A DNA stretch of 6,503 bases from Deferribacteres bacterium (GCA_030598625.1 JAUVPO010000110.1:1-6503), one strand, 5' to 3'. Shown: positions 1 to 5,868, counted from the stretch's first letter. Numbers and translations: made by a program. Notes: a model not told the origin generated them from the letters alone.

Positions 1-413
1 TTTACAGCCACCTTACCGTCCTTTGCGTCAATTCCAACGATTACCCTCCCGGGAAATTTTTCACAGGCGTTCTTTACCATTTCATGATCTTCAGCGGCAG
101 AAGTGCCTATAATCGTCCTGTTTATCCCGAGGCCGATTAATTCTTCAATTTTCTCTATATTCCTCAGACCGCCTCCGACTTCAATTGGTATATCAATGGC
201 ATCTCTTATCGCCTTTATTTTATCAAAATTTTTCTGTTCTCCCGTGAAAGCGCCATCCAGGTCAACCACATGAAGCAGTTCAGCTCCCTGGGAAACCCAA
301 TGTCTTGCCATTGCCGCTGGATCATCGGAATAAACAGTGACTTCTTCCTTCTTCCCCTGTAGAAGCCTTACGCATTTTCCATCTTTTAAATCTATTGCCG
401 GTATAACAATCAT
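1..413 (-). CDS. hisA: HisA, phosphoribosylformimino-5-aminoimidazole carboxamide ribotide (ProFAR) isomerase, 3'-truncated by window edge
   Basis: Fourth step of histidine biosynthesis: a cytoplasmic (beta-alpha)8 barrel that performs the Amadori rearrangement of ProFAR to PRFAR. About 137 residues of a usual ~240 are visible. The N-terminus MIVIPAIDLKDGKCVRL is the family signature, with the catalytic Asp at residue 8. Also seen are HVVDLDGA (residues 48-55), the first phosphate-binding loop EVGGGLR (78-84), IIGTSA (101-106) and VGIDAKDG (126-133), whose Asp129 is the expected second catalytic acid. The ATG at 411-413 is the only sensible start because it gives the canonical N-terminus with no extension. 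No Shine-Dalgarno is visible ahead of it, but an extended -10 element lies 6 bases upstream, which suggests a leaderless message. The gene reads out of the window; other his genes (hisF, hisI) would be the expected neighbours but cannot be seen. Its link to the antiporter is probably only positional. Confidence 0.96.
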   Translation of the reverse strand, partial: MIVIPAIDLKDGKCVRLLQGKKEEVTVYSDDPAAMARHWVSQGAELLHVVDLDGAFTGEQKNFDKIKAIRDAIDIPIEVGGGLRNIEKIEELIGLGINRTIIGTSAAEDHEMVKNACEKFPGRVIVGIDAKDGKVAV

Positions 414-419
414 GAGTTG

Positions 420-449
420 AGTATATCAGAAGGGTTTTACGTCAATCAA
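420..449 (-). promoter_or_regulatory. Predicted extended -10 promoter of hisA (leaderless start)
   Basis: Reading the minus strand: TTGATT (449-444), an 18-base spacer, then TGa-TATACT with the -10 hexamer at 425-420 (5 of 6 to TATAAT) and a TG at 428-427 in the extended -10 position. A second -35-like TTGACG at 445-440 would leave only 14 bases and is less likely. Six bases separate the -10 from the A of the hisA ATG, so the predicted +1 is that A or very close to it. This lies in the 51-bp gap after the antiporter stop codon. Prediction by eye only. Confidence 0.55.
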
Positions 450-464
450 TTCCGCGGCGCTATT

Positions 465-1649
465 TTACTGATCTCTCCCAAGCCATCTTTCTCCCGTTAC
501 CATTATCCCGACCGCGCCGAGTGGGGCAGTCAGGATGATAGAGAGTACGGCAACGGCAAGGATTATATCTCCGTTTTTGACCCCTGCTTCAAGCGGTACC
601 GCGCCTATAGCGGCCTGGACAGTAGCCTTTGGAACATATGAGATAACACAAAACATTTTTTCCTTAAAGTTCAGCTCCGATCCCGCTACACTCATATAAG
701 TTCCTACACTTCGCGCCGCAAGGGCAATAAATATCAGGGAAACCCCGGCAAGTCCCGCATCCAAGGCGACTTTTATATTTACCTGTGAACCGACAAGCAC
801 AAAGAGCAGTATTTCCGCAAATATCCATACCTTTGCAAGTTTCGCGGATATTTTGTGTGCCCTTATCTCCGTCTTTTCAAGTATTATAAATCCCACTGTC
901 ATAATGCCAAGCAACGCGGACACGGCTATTTTTGTCTTAAGCTCCTCTTCAAGCCATGTAAGCAGTATAGAGACGGCCACTATTACAATCGTCATCTTTG
1001 TTGCCCTGAAATTGTATCGCTCAAAGACATGATAAAGGATGTAACCTGTTATGGCGCCGACACCGATGCCGAACAGAATTGATCCGGGTATCTCAAGAAG
1101 TTTCAACAGGATATTGGCATTTGTCCCTGTGTAGATACCAAGCAGCATGGAAAAAATGACAATCACAAAGACATCATCTATCGATGAACCGGCAAGCATC
1201 AATGTAGGTATCCCCTTTTTTGTCCCTATCTTTCTATCTATGAAATTTATCATAAACGGGACAACTACGGCAGGTGATACGGCAGCTATTATTGCTCCAA
1301 GTATGGCTGACTCGAGGTAGGTGATATGTAAAAAATGCGGCCCGAGAAGGGTAATTACAACCCCTTCAAAAACAGCGGGGACAACGGCGAGCAGCAGCAC
1401 AGGTTTCCCGACCCTGTTCAGGGTGTCTCTCCGCATTTCAAGCCCTGCCCTTAAAAGGATCACTATCAGCGCCGTCATCCTGAGGTCGGAAGACACGTGG
1501 AGCAATTCCGGCTGTATTATGTCAAACACATACGGCCCGCACAGGACCCCTGTGAACAGCATCCCGACAAGTCCCGGAAGTTTCAGTTTCCTGAAGAGAT
1601 AATCGGCAAAGAGTCCGAATATTACGATAATCGCAAGACTTACAGCCAT
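465..1649 (-). CDS. Cation:proton antiporter, CPA2 superfamily, NHA/SLC9B-like (Na+/H+ exchanger)
   Basis: A 394-residue polytopic inner-membrane protein with about 12 hydrophobic segments and almost no soluble tail, the usual length for a bacterial NhaA/NapA-fold exchanger. It most likely exchanges Na+ (or Li+/K+) for H+. Diagnostic motifs: AVSPAVVVPFM (123-133), the broken helix of the ion site; KGIPTL (145-150) then AGSSIDDVFVI (153-163), with the twin Asp158-Asp159 that marks electrogenic CPA2 exchangers; LLRAGLEM (65-72); an Arg in a late helix (Arg313); and NFKEK...YVPKATVQAAIG (327-349). From memory, these match the SLC9B/NHA2 branch better than the KefB/NapA or NhaP branches. The start at 1649 has a good Shine-Dalgarno (GGAGAT, 1660-1655) about five bases upstream. 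It is transcribed divergently from the pyr operon, with hisA 51 bp downstream on the same strand. Ion specificity cannot be read from sequence. No C-terminal TrkA-N/RCK regulatory domain is present, which argues against a Kef-type K+ efflux system. Confidence 0.9.
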   Translation of the reverse strand: MAVSLAIIVIFGLFADYLFRKLKLPGLVGMLFTGVLCGPYVFDIIQPELLHVSSDLRMTALIVILLRAGLEMRRDTLNRVGKPVLLLAVVPAVFEGVVITLLGPHFLHITYLESAILGAIIAAVSPAVVVPFMINFIDRKIGTKKGIPTLMLAGSSIDDVFVIVIFSMLLGIYTGTNANILLKLLEIPGSILFGIGVGAITGYILYHVFERYNFRATKMTIVIVAVSILLTWLEEELKTKIAVSALLGIMTVGFIILEKTEIRAHKISAKLAKVWIFAEILLFVLVGSQVNIKVALDAGLAGVSLIFIALAARSVGTYMSVAGSELNFKEKMFCVISYVPKATVQAAIGAVPLEAGVKNGDIILAVAVLSIILTAPLGAVGIMVTGERWLGRDQ

Positions 1650-1699
1650 ATAACATCTCCGTTCAGATTCGAGATATATGACGAAAAGCGCATATAAAA

Positions 1700-1729
1700 T
1701 TTAAATAACGTTAACTCCTCTCAAGTCAA
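1700..1729 (-). promoter_or_regulatory. Candidate sigma70-like promoter of the antiporter gene
   Basis: On the minus strand, TTGACT (1729-1724, 5 of 6 to TTGACA) is followed after 18 bases by TTTAAA (1705-1700, 4 of 6). TATTTA with a 16-base spacer is an alternative -10. This would give a 5' leader of roughly 45 bases before the ATG at 1649, carrying the GGAGAT ribosome-binding site. The -35 is convincing and the -10 is only moderate. Confidence 0.4.
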
Positions 1730-1796
1730 AAAATCAACAGTATCTTCTATATGCAATATCTCATACAAACACATTCAACCCATAGAATTCGTTTCC

Positions 1797-1826
1797 TTGA
1801 CAACACCATTATTTTTATATTAAGAT
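1797..1826 (+). promoter_or_regulatory. Predicted sigma70 promoter of the pyr operon
   Basis: A perfect -35 TTGACA (1797-1802), an 18-base AT-rich spacer, and -10 TAAGAT (1821-1826, 4 of 6; a 17-base spacing gives TTAAGA). Transcription should begin around 1831-1834. The untranslated leader would then be about 120 nucleotides, and the PyrR-binding hairpin would be the first structure transcribed. That agreement between promoter position and RNA element supports both calls. Confidence 0.7.
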
Positions 1827-1841
1827 GATAACCAACAATAA

Positions 1842-1872
1842 CCTTTAATCCGGTCCTGAGAGGCTGGAAAGG
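1842..1872 (+). promoter_or_regulatory. PyrR-binding loop (anti-antiterminator hairpin) in the pyr leader RNA
   Basis: The lower stem is CCTTT (1842-1846) with AAAGG (1868-1872), a perfect 5-bp match. A 5'-side internal bulge AAT (1847-1849) follows. The upper stem is CCGGTC (1850-1855) with GGCTGG (1862-1867), six pairs including G-U wobbles at 1852/1865 and 1854/1863. The hexaloop CTGAGA (1856-1861) fits the CNGNGA consensus known for PyrR sites. Stem, bulge, loop and the GAGAGGCT core all match the Bacillus-type PyrR recognition element (Rfam calls this class the PyrR binding site). PyrR bound to UMP is expected to clamp this hairpin. The gene immediately downstream encodes PyrR itself, so the operon is autoregulated. 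Pairings were worked out by eye; no energy was computed. Confidence 0.92.
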
Positions 1873-1939
1873 AAATGTTGACTGCGTCTTACAATCTTTA
1901 AATTTAGCAGCATCCGCATAGACACCTTTTCTCTCTCAG
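1856..1939 (+). promoter_or_regulatory. Predicted antiterminator pairing of the pyr leader
   Basis: Two nested 7-bp helices bring the 3' half of the PyrR-binding loop together with the segment before pyrR. CTGAGAG (1856-1862) pairs with CTCTCAG (1933-1939), all Watson-Crick. GGAAAGG (1866-1872) pairs with CCTTTTC (1925-1931), with one G-U at 1867/1930. An internal loop of GCT (1863-1865) opposite T1932 separates them. The pairing destroys both the PyrR loop and the small hairpin at 1927-1943. It therefore has the position and exclusivity expected of the antiterminator that forms when UMP is low and PyrR is off the RNA. Confidence 0.72.
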
Positions 1940-1951
1940 AAGATTTTTTTT
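1927..1951 (+). terminator. Predicted weak attenuator hairpin and T8 run directly abutting the pyrR start codon
   Basis: TTTTCT (1927-1932) pairs with AGAAGA (1938-1943), with one T-G, around loop CTCTC. Eight T's (1944-1951) follow, and the next base is the A of the pyrR ATG. The layout is that of an intrinsic terminator, but the stem is short and AT-rich, so termination may be inefficient. The same hairpin would also bury AGAAGA, the only faintly Shine-Dalgarno-like stretch ahead of pyrR, so control could be translational instead of, or as well as, transcriptional. Confidence 0.5.
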
Positions 1952-2485
1952 ATGTCCAAAGAAATACTCGACAGTAACGACATTAACAGGGCCATCAGAC
2001 GAATGGCTCACGAGATTATTGAAAAAAACAAAGGGACGGAAAACCTCTGCCTTGTCGGCATACAAAAAGGCGGCGTTGTTCTTGCGGGAAGACTCGCTTC
2101 TCAAATAGAATCCATCGAGGCCGGACCCATTGAGGTCGGAGCGCTCGATATTACTTTTTATAGAGATGACCTTAATACCAAAGAAGAGCAGCCGGTAGTA
2201 AAAAGGACCGATGTCCCTTTCACAATTACCGGTAAAACAGTTGTTCTTGTCGACGATGTGCTTTTTACAGGCAGAAGCATCAGGGCCGCCATGGATGCCC
2301 TTACGGATTTCGGAAGACCCGCTTACATACAGCTTGCCGTGCTGATTGACCGGGGACATAGAGAACTGCCGATAAGGGCTGATTATGCCGGTAAAAACAT
2401 TCCAACCTCTTTTGACGACCTTGTAGAAGTAGTCCTTGAAGAAGACAATTCAAAAAACAGGGCGGTATTAATAAGTGGACAATAA
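1952..2485 (+). CDS. pyrR: PyrR, bifunctional pyr operon RNA-binding attenuation regulator / uracil phosphoribosyltransferase
   Basis: A 177-residue cytoplasmic protein, the normal length for PyrR. It binds the leader hairpin at 1842-1872 in response to UMP (opposed by PRPP) and so lowers expression of the operon. Many family members also convert uracil plus PRPP to UMP. Type I phosphoribosyltransferase fold: IQKGGVVLAGRLA (37-49), DITFYRDDL (66-74), the PRPP loop VVLVDDVLFTGRS (97-109), then the PyrR-typical GRPAYIQLAVLIDRGHRELP (121-140) and ADYAGKNIPTS (143-153). The last block separates PyrR from hypoxanthine or plain uracil phosphoribosyltransferases. The ATG at 1952 gives the family N-terminus (KEILDSNDINRAIRRMAHEIIE). 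Its ribosome-binding site is poor (AGAAGA, eight T's away) and lies inside the attenuator hairpin. First gene of the operon; pyrB follows after 53 bp. Confidence 0.97.
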   Translation: MSKEILDSNDINRAIRRMAHEIIEKNKGTENLCLVGIQKGGVVLAGRLASQIESIEAGPIEVGALDITFYRDDLNTKEEQPVVKRTDVPFTITGKTVVLVDDVLFTGRSIRAAMDALTDFGRPAYIQLAVLIDRGHRELPIRADYAGKNIPTSFDDLVEVVLEEDNSKNRAVLISGQ

Positions 2486-2552
2486 AGAAATCTCAAACAT
2501 TTTAAACCGCTTACCTGTTTTAAACAGCAAATATTCTCATGATCAAATCTAA
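2475..2552 (+). CDS. Possible 25-codon coupling ORF bridging pyrR and pyrB (speculative)
   Basis: A GTG at 2475, inside the last codons of pyrR in another frame, opens a 25-codon frame that crosses the whole 53-bp intergenic gap. It stops with TAA at 2550-2552, 11 bases past the pyrB ATG (2539). The peptide would begin MDNKEISNILNRLPVL. pyrB itself has no visible Shine-Dalgarno, so ribosomes ending here could step back and reinitiate at pyrB. Against it: GTG is a weaker start, the upstream GGGCGG (2460-2465) is a poor ribosome-binding site, and a 25-codon open frame can occur by chance. Confidence 0.2.
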   Translation: MDNKEISNILNRLPVLNSKYSHDQI

Positions 2553-3459
2553 GCATCTTTTAGGCATTAAGGAGCTTTCGGCTAAAGAAATATATCATAT
2601 TCTTGACACGGCTTCCGGTTTTAAAGATGTCCTTAAAAGGGACATAAAGAAAGTGCCTCCGTTGAGAGGCAAATCAGTTGTAAGCCTTTTTTTTGAACCT
2701 TCCACAAGGACAAAGACTTCGTTTGCGCTTGCAGCCAAAAGATTAAGCGCCGATTTTGTGAACTTCTCTGTTTCAACAAGCAGTGTGATAAAAGGCGAAA
2801 CAATTCAGGACACCGCACTTACCATTCAGTCTTTGGGCGCTGATTTTATGATAGTAAGACATGCGTCATCAGGTGTCCCGCATTTATTGAGCAACATACT
2901 TGAGATGTCTGTTATAAATGCCGGTGACGGGGCAAATGAGCACCCGACCCAGGCATTGCTTGATTTATTTACAATCCTCGCTCATAAAAAAAGAATTGAA
3001 GGGCTTACCGTATCAATAATAGGGGATATAGCCCACAGCAGAGTCGCGAAGTCCAATATTTATGCCCTTACGAAACTTGGCGCGAACGTTAGGGTAATAT
3101 GCCCTCCCACACTCATGCCCGCTGAGATTGAAAAACTCGGCGTCGACGTGTTCCACTCTACTGATAAGGGCGTTAAGAATTGTGACGTAGTCATGACTCT
3201 CAGGCTTCAACTCGAACGGCAGAGCAAGGGATTTCTGCCTTCTCTCGAAGAATATTTCAATCTATACGGTCTTACATCTGAAAGATTAAAACTGGCAAAA
3301 GATGATGCTATTGTTATGCACCCCGGTCCCATGAACAGGGGTGTTGAAATCGAATCCGCAGTCGCAGACGGCCCGCAGTCGGTAATTCTCGAACAGGTAA
3401 CCAACGGTATAGCAGTAAGAATGGCTGTCCTGTACCTTCTTGCAGGGGTAAAAAAATGA
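2539..3459 (+). CDS. pyrB: Aspartate carbamoyltransferase catalytic subunit (ATCase)
   Basis: Condenses carbamoyl phosphate and aspartate to N-carbamoyl-aspartate, the committed pyrimidine step. It is 306 residues, the usual length of the catalytic chain. The carbamoyl-phosphate domain has FFEPSTRTKTSF (51-62), the SSVIKGET loop (81-88, Lys85 reaching into the neighbouring active site), IVRH (105-108) and NEHPTQALLDLFT (133-145). The aspartate domain has GDIAHSRVAKSN (162-173), RLQLERQ (222-228) and MHPGPMNRG (260-268). All the expected active-site residues are present. No regulatory PyrI gene lies next to it, so allosteric control of the E. coli type is not indicated; control is probably through PyrR. 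The ATG at 2539 is the only start that keeps the N-terminus, because an in-frame stop lies at 2521. No Shine-Dalgarno is seen, so translation is likely coupled to upstream reading. The stop overlaps the pyrC start by 4 bp. Confidence 0.97.
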   Translation: MIKSKHLLGIKELSAKEIYHILDTASGFKDVLKRDIKKVPPLRGKSVVSLFFEPSTRTKTSFALAAKRLSADFVNFSVSTSSVIKGETIQDTALTIQSLGADFMIVRHASSGVPHLLSNILEMSVINAGDGANEHPTQALLDLFTILAHKKRIEGLTVSIIGDIAHSRVAKSNIYALTKLGANVRVICPPTLMPAEIEKLGVDVFHSTDKGVKNCDVVMTLRLQLERQSKGFLPSLEEYFNLYGLTSERLKLAKDDAIVMHPGPMNRGVEIESAVADGPQSVILEQVTNGIAVRMAVLYLLAGVKK

Positions 3460-4730
3460 ATATCCTGATAAAAAACGGACGTGTAATAGATCCCTCTCAA
3501 AATATAGACGGTTATAAAGATGTTTTAATTAAAGGGCGCAAGATTCAGGGATTATACACGAAAGGCAAAGCTCCCGATGCAGGCAAAATCATTGATGCGT
3601 CAAATTGTATTGTAATACCGGGCCTTGTTGATATGCATACCCATCTGAGAGAACCGGGATTTGAATACAAAGAAACAATAAAGACCGGCACCATGGCTGC
3701 TGTTAAAGGCGGCTTTACAACCGTTTGCTGTATGCCCAATACAAAGCCGGTAAACGATACAATCGCTGTAACGGAGTTTATTCTTGAAAGGTCCTTAAAA
3801 GAAGGTTCATGTTCGGTATACCCTATCGGAGCTATTACAATCAGTCAAAAAAGTGAGGCTTTAACAGAACTGGAAGCAATGATTAAAGCCGGCTGCATAG
3901 CCTTTTCCGATGACGGCATGCCCGTTACAAACAGCGTCATGATGCGGCGCGCCCTTGAATATTCAAAGATATTCAAGGTCCCTATTATCTCACACTGTGA
4001 AGACCTGAACTTGTCCGAAGGCGGAGTAATGAACGAAGGATTTGTTTCAACAATCGTAGGATTACAGGGAATCCCGAAGGCTGCTGAGGAGACCATGGTG
4101 GCAAGGGATTTGTCTCTCTGTGAGCTTACCGGCGGAAGGTTGCACATTGCACATGTTTCCACGGAAGGTTCCGTAAAATTGATAAGAAACGCAAAATCAC
4201 GCGGAATAAACGTTACAGCGGAAACATGTCCGCATTATTTTTCTCTTACTGACGAGGCGGTTATCAGTTATGATACGAACCTGAAAGTCAATCCGCCCAT
4301 CAGGACCGCCCATGACGTTGAGGCCATCAAAGAAGGACTAAAGGACGGTACTATTGATGTAATTGCTACAGACCATGCCCCTCACCACATCGACGACAAG
4401 AATAAAGAGTTTGATGCCGCCGCCTTTGGAATCTCGGGCCTTGAAACCGCTTTTGCGCTTAGTTTGCATCTTGTTGAACAGGGGACCATGGACTTAAACC
4501 AGCTTATTATGAAAATAAGCATAACCCCTTCTAAAATAATGGGAATAAACAAAGGGACGTTGTCTATCGATGCTGACGCCGATATCACGATAATAAATCC
4601 TGAAAATAAATTTATCGTTGACCCATCCAAATTTGCATCAAAAGGAAAGAATAGCCCATTTAATAAATGGCAATTAAAAGGGACTGTGGAAAAAACCGTT
4701 TCCATGGGAAAGGTCTTCGAATGGAAATGA
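3456..4730 (+). CDS. pyrC: Dihydroorotase, type I (zinc amidohydrolase)
   Basis: Cyclises N-carbamoyl-aspartate to dihydroorotate. The 424 residues fit the longer type I class (multifunctional/AllB-like lineage) rather than the ~345-residue E. coli type II PyrC. Metal and substrate residues are visible: DMHTHLREPG (59-68; zinc ligands His61 and His63, substrate Arg65), MPNT (93-96), SDDGMPV (151-157, the Asp that replaces carboxylated Lys in type I enzymes), SHCED (179-183, His180), IAHVST (231-236, His233), ETCPHYF (256-262) and IATDHAPH (303-310, catalytic Asp306). A C-terminal beta-sandwich (about 364-424) ends the fold. The enzyme looks catalytically complete. The start ATGA overlaps the pyrB stop, with AGGGG about nine bases upstream, so the two are translationally coupled. 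In Aquifex, type I dihydroorotase and ATCase form a joint dodecamer; a similar complex here is possible but is inference. Confidence 0.96.
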   Translation: MNILIKNGRVIDPSQNIDGYKDVLIKGRKIQGLYTKGKAPDAGKIIDASNCIVIPGLVDMHTHLREPGFEYKETIKTGTMAAVKGGFTTVCCMPNTKPVNDTIAVTEFILERSLKEGSCSVYPIGAITISQKSEALTELEAMIKAGCIAFSDDGMPVTNSVMMRRALEYSKIFKVPIISHCEDLNLSEGGVMNEGFVSTIVGLQGIPKAAEETMVARDLSLCELTGGRLHIAHVSTEGSVKLIRNAKSRGINVTAETCPHYFSLTDEAVISYDTNLKVNPPIRTAHDVEAIKEGLKDGTIDVIATDHAPHHIDDKNKEFDAAAFGISGLETAFALSLHLVEQGTMDLNQLIMKISITPSKIMGINKGTLSIDADADITIINPENKFIVDPSKFASKGKNSPFNKWQLKGTVEKTVSMGKVFEWK

Positions 4731-4734
4731 AAAT

Positions 4735-5868
4735 ATGAGCGTGAGAAAACAAAAAGCTCTATTAGTCCTGGCTGACGGTACGGTATTTGAAGGATTGAAC
4801 TTCGGTTCTGAAGGAGAGACGATCGGCGAGGTCGTATTCAACACCTCTATGACAGGTTACCAGGAAATACTGACAGACCCCTCTTATAAAGGACAGATAG
4901 TAGTAATGACATACACACAGATAGGGAATTACGGAATAAACACGGAGGACATTGAATCAGGAATTCCGAATATCGAAGGTTTTATAGCAAAGGAGTTTTT
5001 TGATTTCCCGAGTAACTGGCGTTCCAAAAACGACCTTGGAAAATATCTTAAGGAACATAATAAAGTCTGTATTGACGGTATTGATACAAGGGCGCTTACC
5101 CGGCATCTCAGAGACAACGGGGTCCAGCCGGGCATTATCTCAACGGAAGACCTGAATCCCGAAAGCCTGATCGAGAAAGTGAAGAAACATCCAGAGATAT
5201 CCTCTATTGACCTGGTCAGTGAAGTCACGACAAAAGAACCTTATAAATGGGACATGTCCTTGTGGAAGCCAGAACCGGCAGCAGCAGGAGACATGAAAAA
5301 CAAATCCGAATTCAGGGTAATTGTATACGACTTCGGTGTAAAGATGAACATACTCCGCCATCTCGCTGAAACAGGATTTGATGTTACCGTAGTCCCCGCT
5401 CAAACACCTCCCGAAGAAGTCATGGAAAAAGCCGATGGAATTGTATTGAGCAACGGACCCGGAGACCCTCAAACCGTTCAATACGCCGTTAAAACCGCGA
5501 AAAAGTTACTGGGGGAAAAACCCGTTATGGGGATCTGCCTCGGCCATCAAATATTAGGACTTGCATTAGGCGGCAAGACATACAAGCTCAAATTCGGCCA
5601 TCACGGCGGCAACCATCCTGTAATGGATCTGTCAACAGGAAAAGTTGAAATCACCTCGCAAAACCATAATTACTGTGTAGACGTAGCAAGCCTCAACGGT
5701 CAGGTAGAGCTTACGCACAAAAATCTGTATGACGGGACTGAAGAGGGAATGAGGCACAGGGACATGCCCGTAATATCATTCCAGCATCATCCTGAAGCGG
5801 GTCCGGGCCCGAACGATTCCGGATATATCTTCAAGAGGTTCAGGGAACTGATAGAAAATGGCCGATAG
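4735..5868 (+). CDS. carA: Carbamoyl-phosphate synthetase small (glutaminase) subunit
   Basis: Hydrolyses glutamine and channels ammonia to CarB, which makes carbamoyl phosphate for pyrimidines and, unless a separate enzyme exists, arginine. It is 377 residues, a normal length. The N-terminal CarA-specific domain has LVLADGTVFEG (10-20), EVVFNTSMTGYQEILTDPSY (32-51) and GIDTRALTRHLRD (115-127). The class I amidotransferase domain from about 193 has SNGPGDP (239-245), the nucleophile GICLGHQ (266-272, Cys268), FGHHGGNHPV (287-296), ITSQNHNYCVD (306-316) and QHHPEAGPGP (350-359) with the catalytic His352 and Glu354. All triad residues are present. The start lies 4 bp after the pyrC stop with only a modest GGA as ribosome-binding site, so coupling is likely. 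Its last 11 bp overlap the next gene. The usual partner carB is displaced by one gene. Confidence 0.97.
   Translation: MSVRKQKALLVLADGTVFEGLNFGSEGETIGEVVFNTSMTGYQEILTDPSYKGQIVVMTYTQIGNYGINTEDIESGIPNIEGFIAKEFFDFPSNWRSKNDLGKYLKEHNKVCIDGIDTRALTRHLRDNGVQPGIISTEDLNPESLIEKVKKHPEISSIDLVSEVTTKEPYKWDMSLWKPEPAAAGDMKNKSEFRVIVYDFGVKMNILRHLAETGFDVTVVPAQTPPEEVMEKADGIVLSNGPGDPQTVQYAVKTAKKLLGEKPVMGICLGHQILGLALGGKTYKLKFGHHGGNHPVMDLSTGKVEITSQNHNYCVDVASLNGQVELTHKNLYDGTEEGMRHRDMPVISFQHHPEAGPGPNDSGYIFKRFRELIENGR

Larger units (their letters stand above)
1650..1951. other. Divergent intergenic control region between antiporter and pyrR
   Basis: A 302-bp AT-rich gap containing the control signals for both directions. 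From left to right: the antiporter Shine-Dalgarno (1655-1660), a candidate minus-strand promoter (1700-1729), about 65 bases with no recognised element, the plus-strand pyr promoter (1797-1826), the PyrR-binding loop (1842-1872), and the antiterminator/terminator segment (to 1951). No protein gene of plausible length is seen here. Confidence 0.8.

Noticed and set aside
417..641. Plus-strand open frame over the 3' end of the antiporter and the hisA promoter
   Set aside because: It is antisense to a clear membrane-protein gene, has no ribosome-binding site, and its composition is that of a shadow frame.
1675..1696. TATATG-N10-CATATA inverted repeat in the antiporter 5' leader, a possible operator
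   Set aside because: The arms are six AT-rich bases in an AT-rich gap, which easily arises by chance; no known operator matches.
1904..2359. 151-codon minus-strand open frame antisense to pyrR
   Set aside because: It overlaps the unmistakable pyrR gene and its leader, its translation has no family features, and it is an artefact of pyrR codon use.
2655..2670. GCCTC-CGTTGA-GAGGC hairpin early in pyrB that looks like a second PyrR-binding loop
   Set aside because: The hexaloop lacks the required G at position 3 (CNGNGA) and there is no flanking bulge or lower stem. The bases encode the conserved PPLRGK segment of ATCase, which explains them.
3207..3500. Minus-strand open frame spanning the pyrB-pyrC junction
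   Set aside because: It is a shadow of two strongly conserved enzymes, with no Shine-Dalgarno and no recognisable product.
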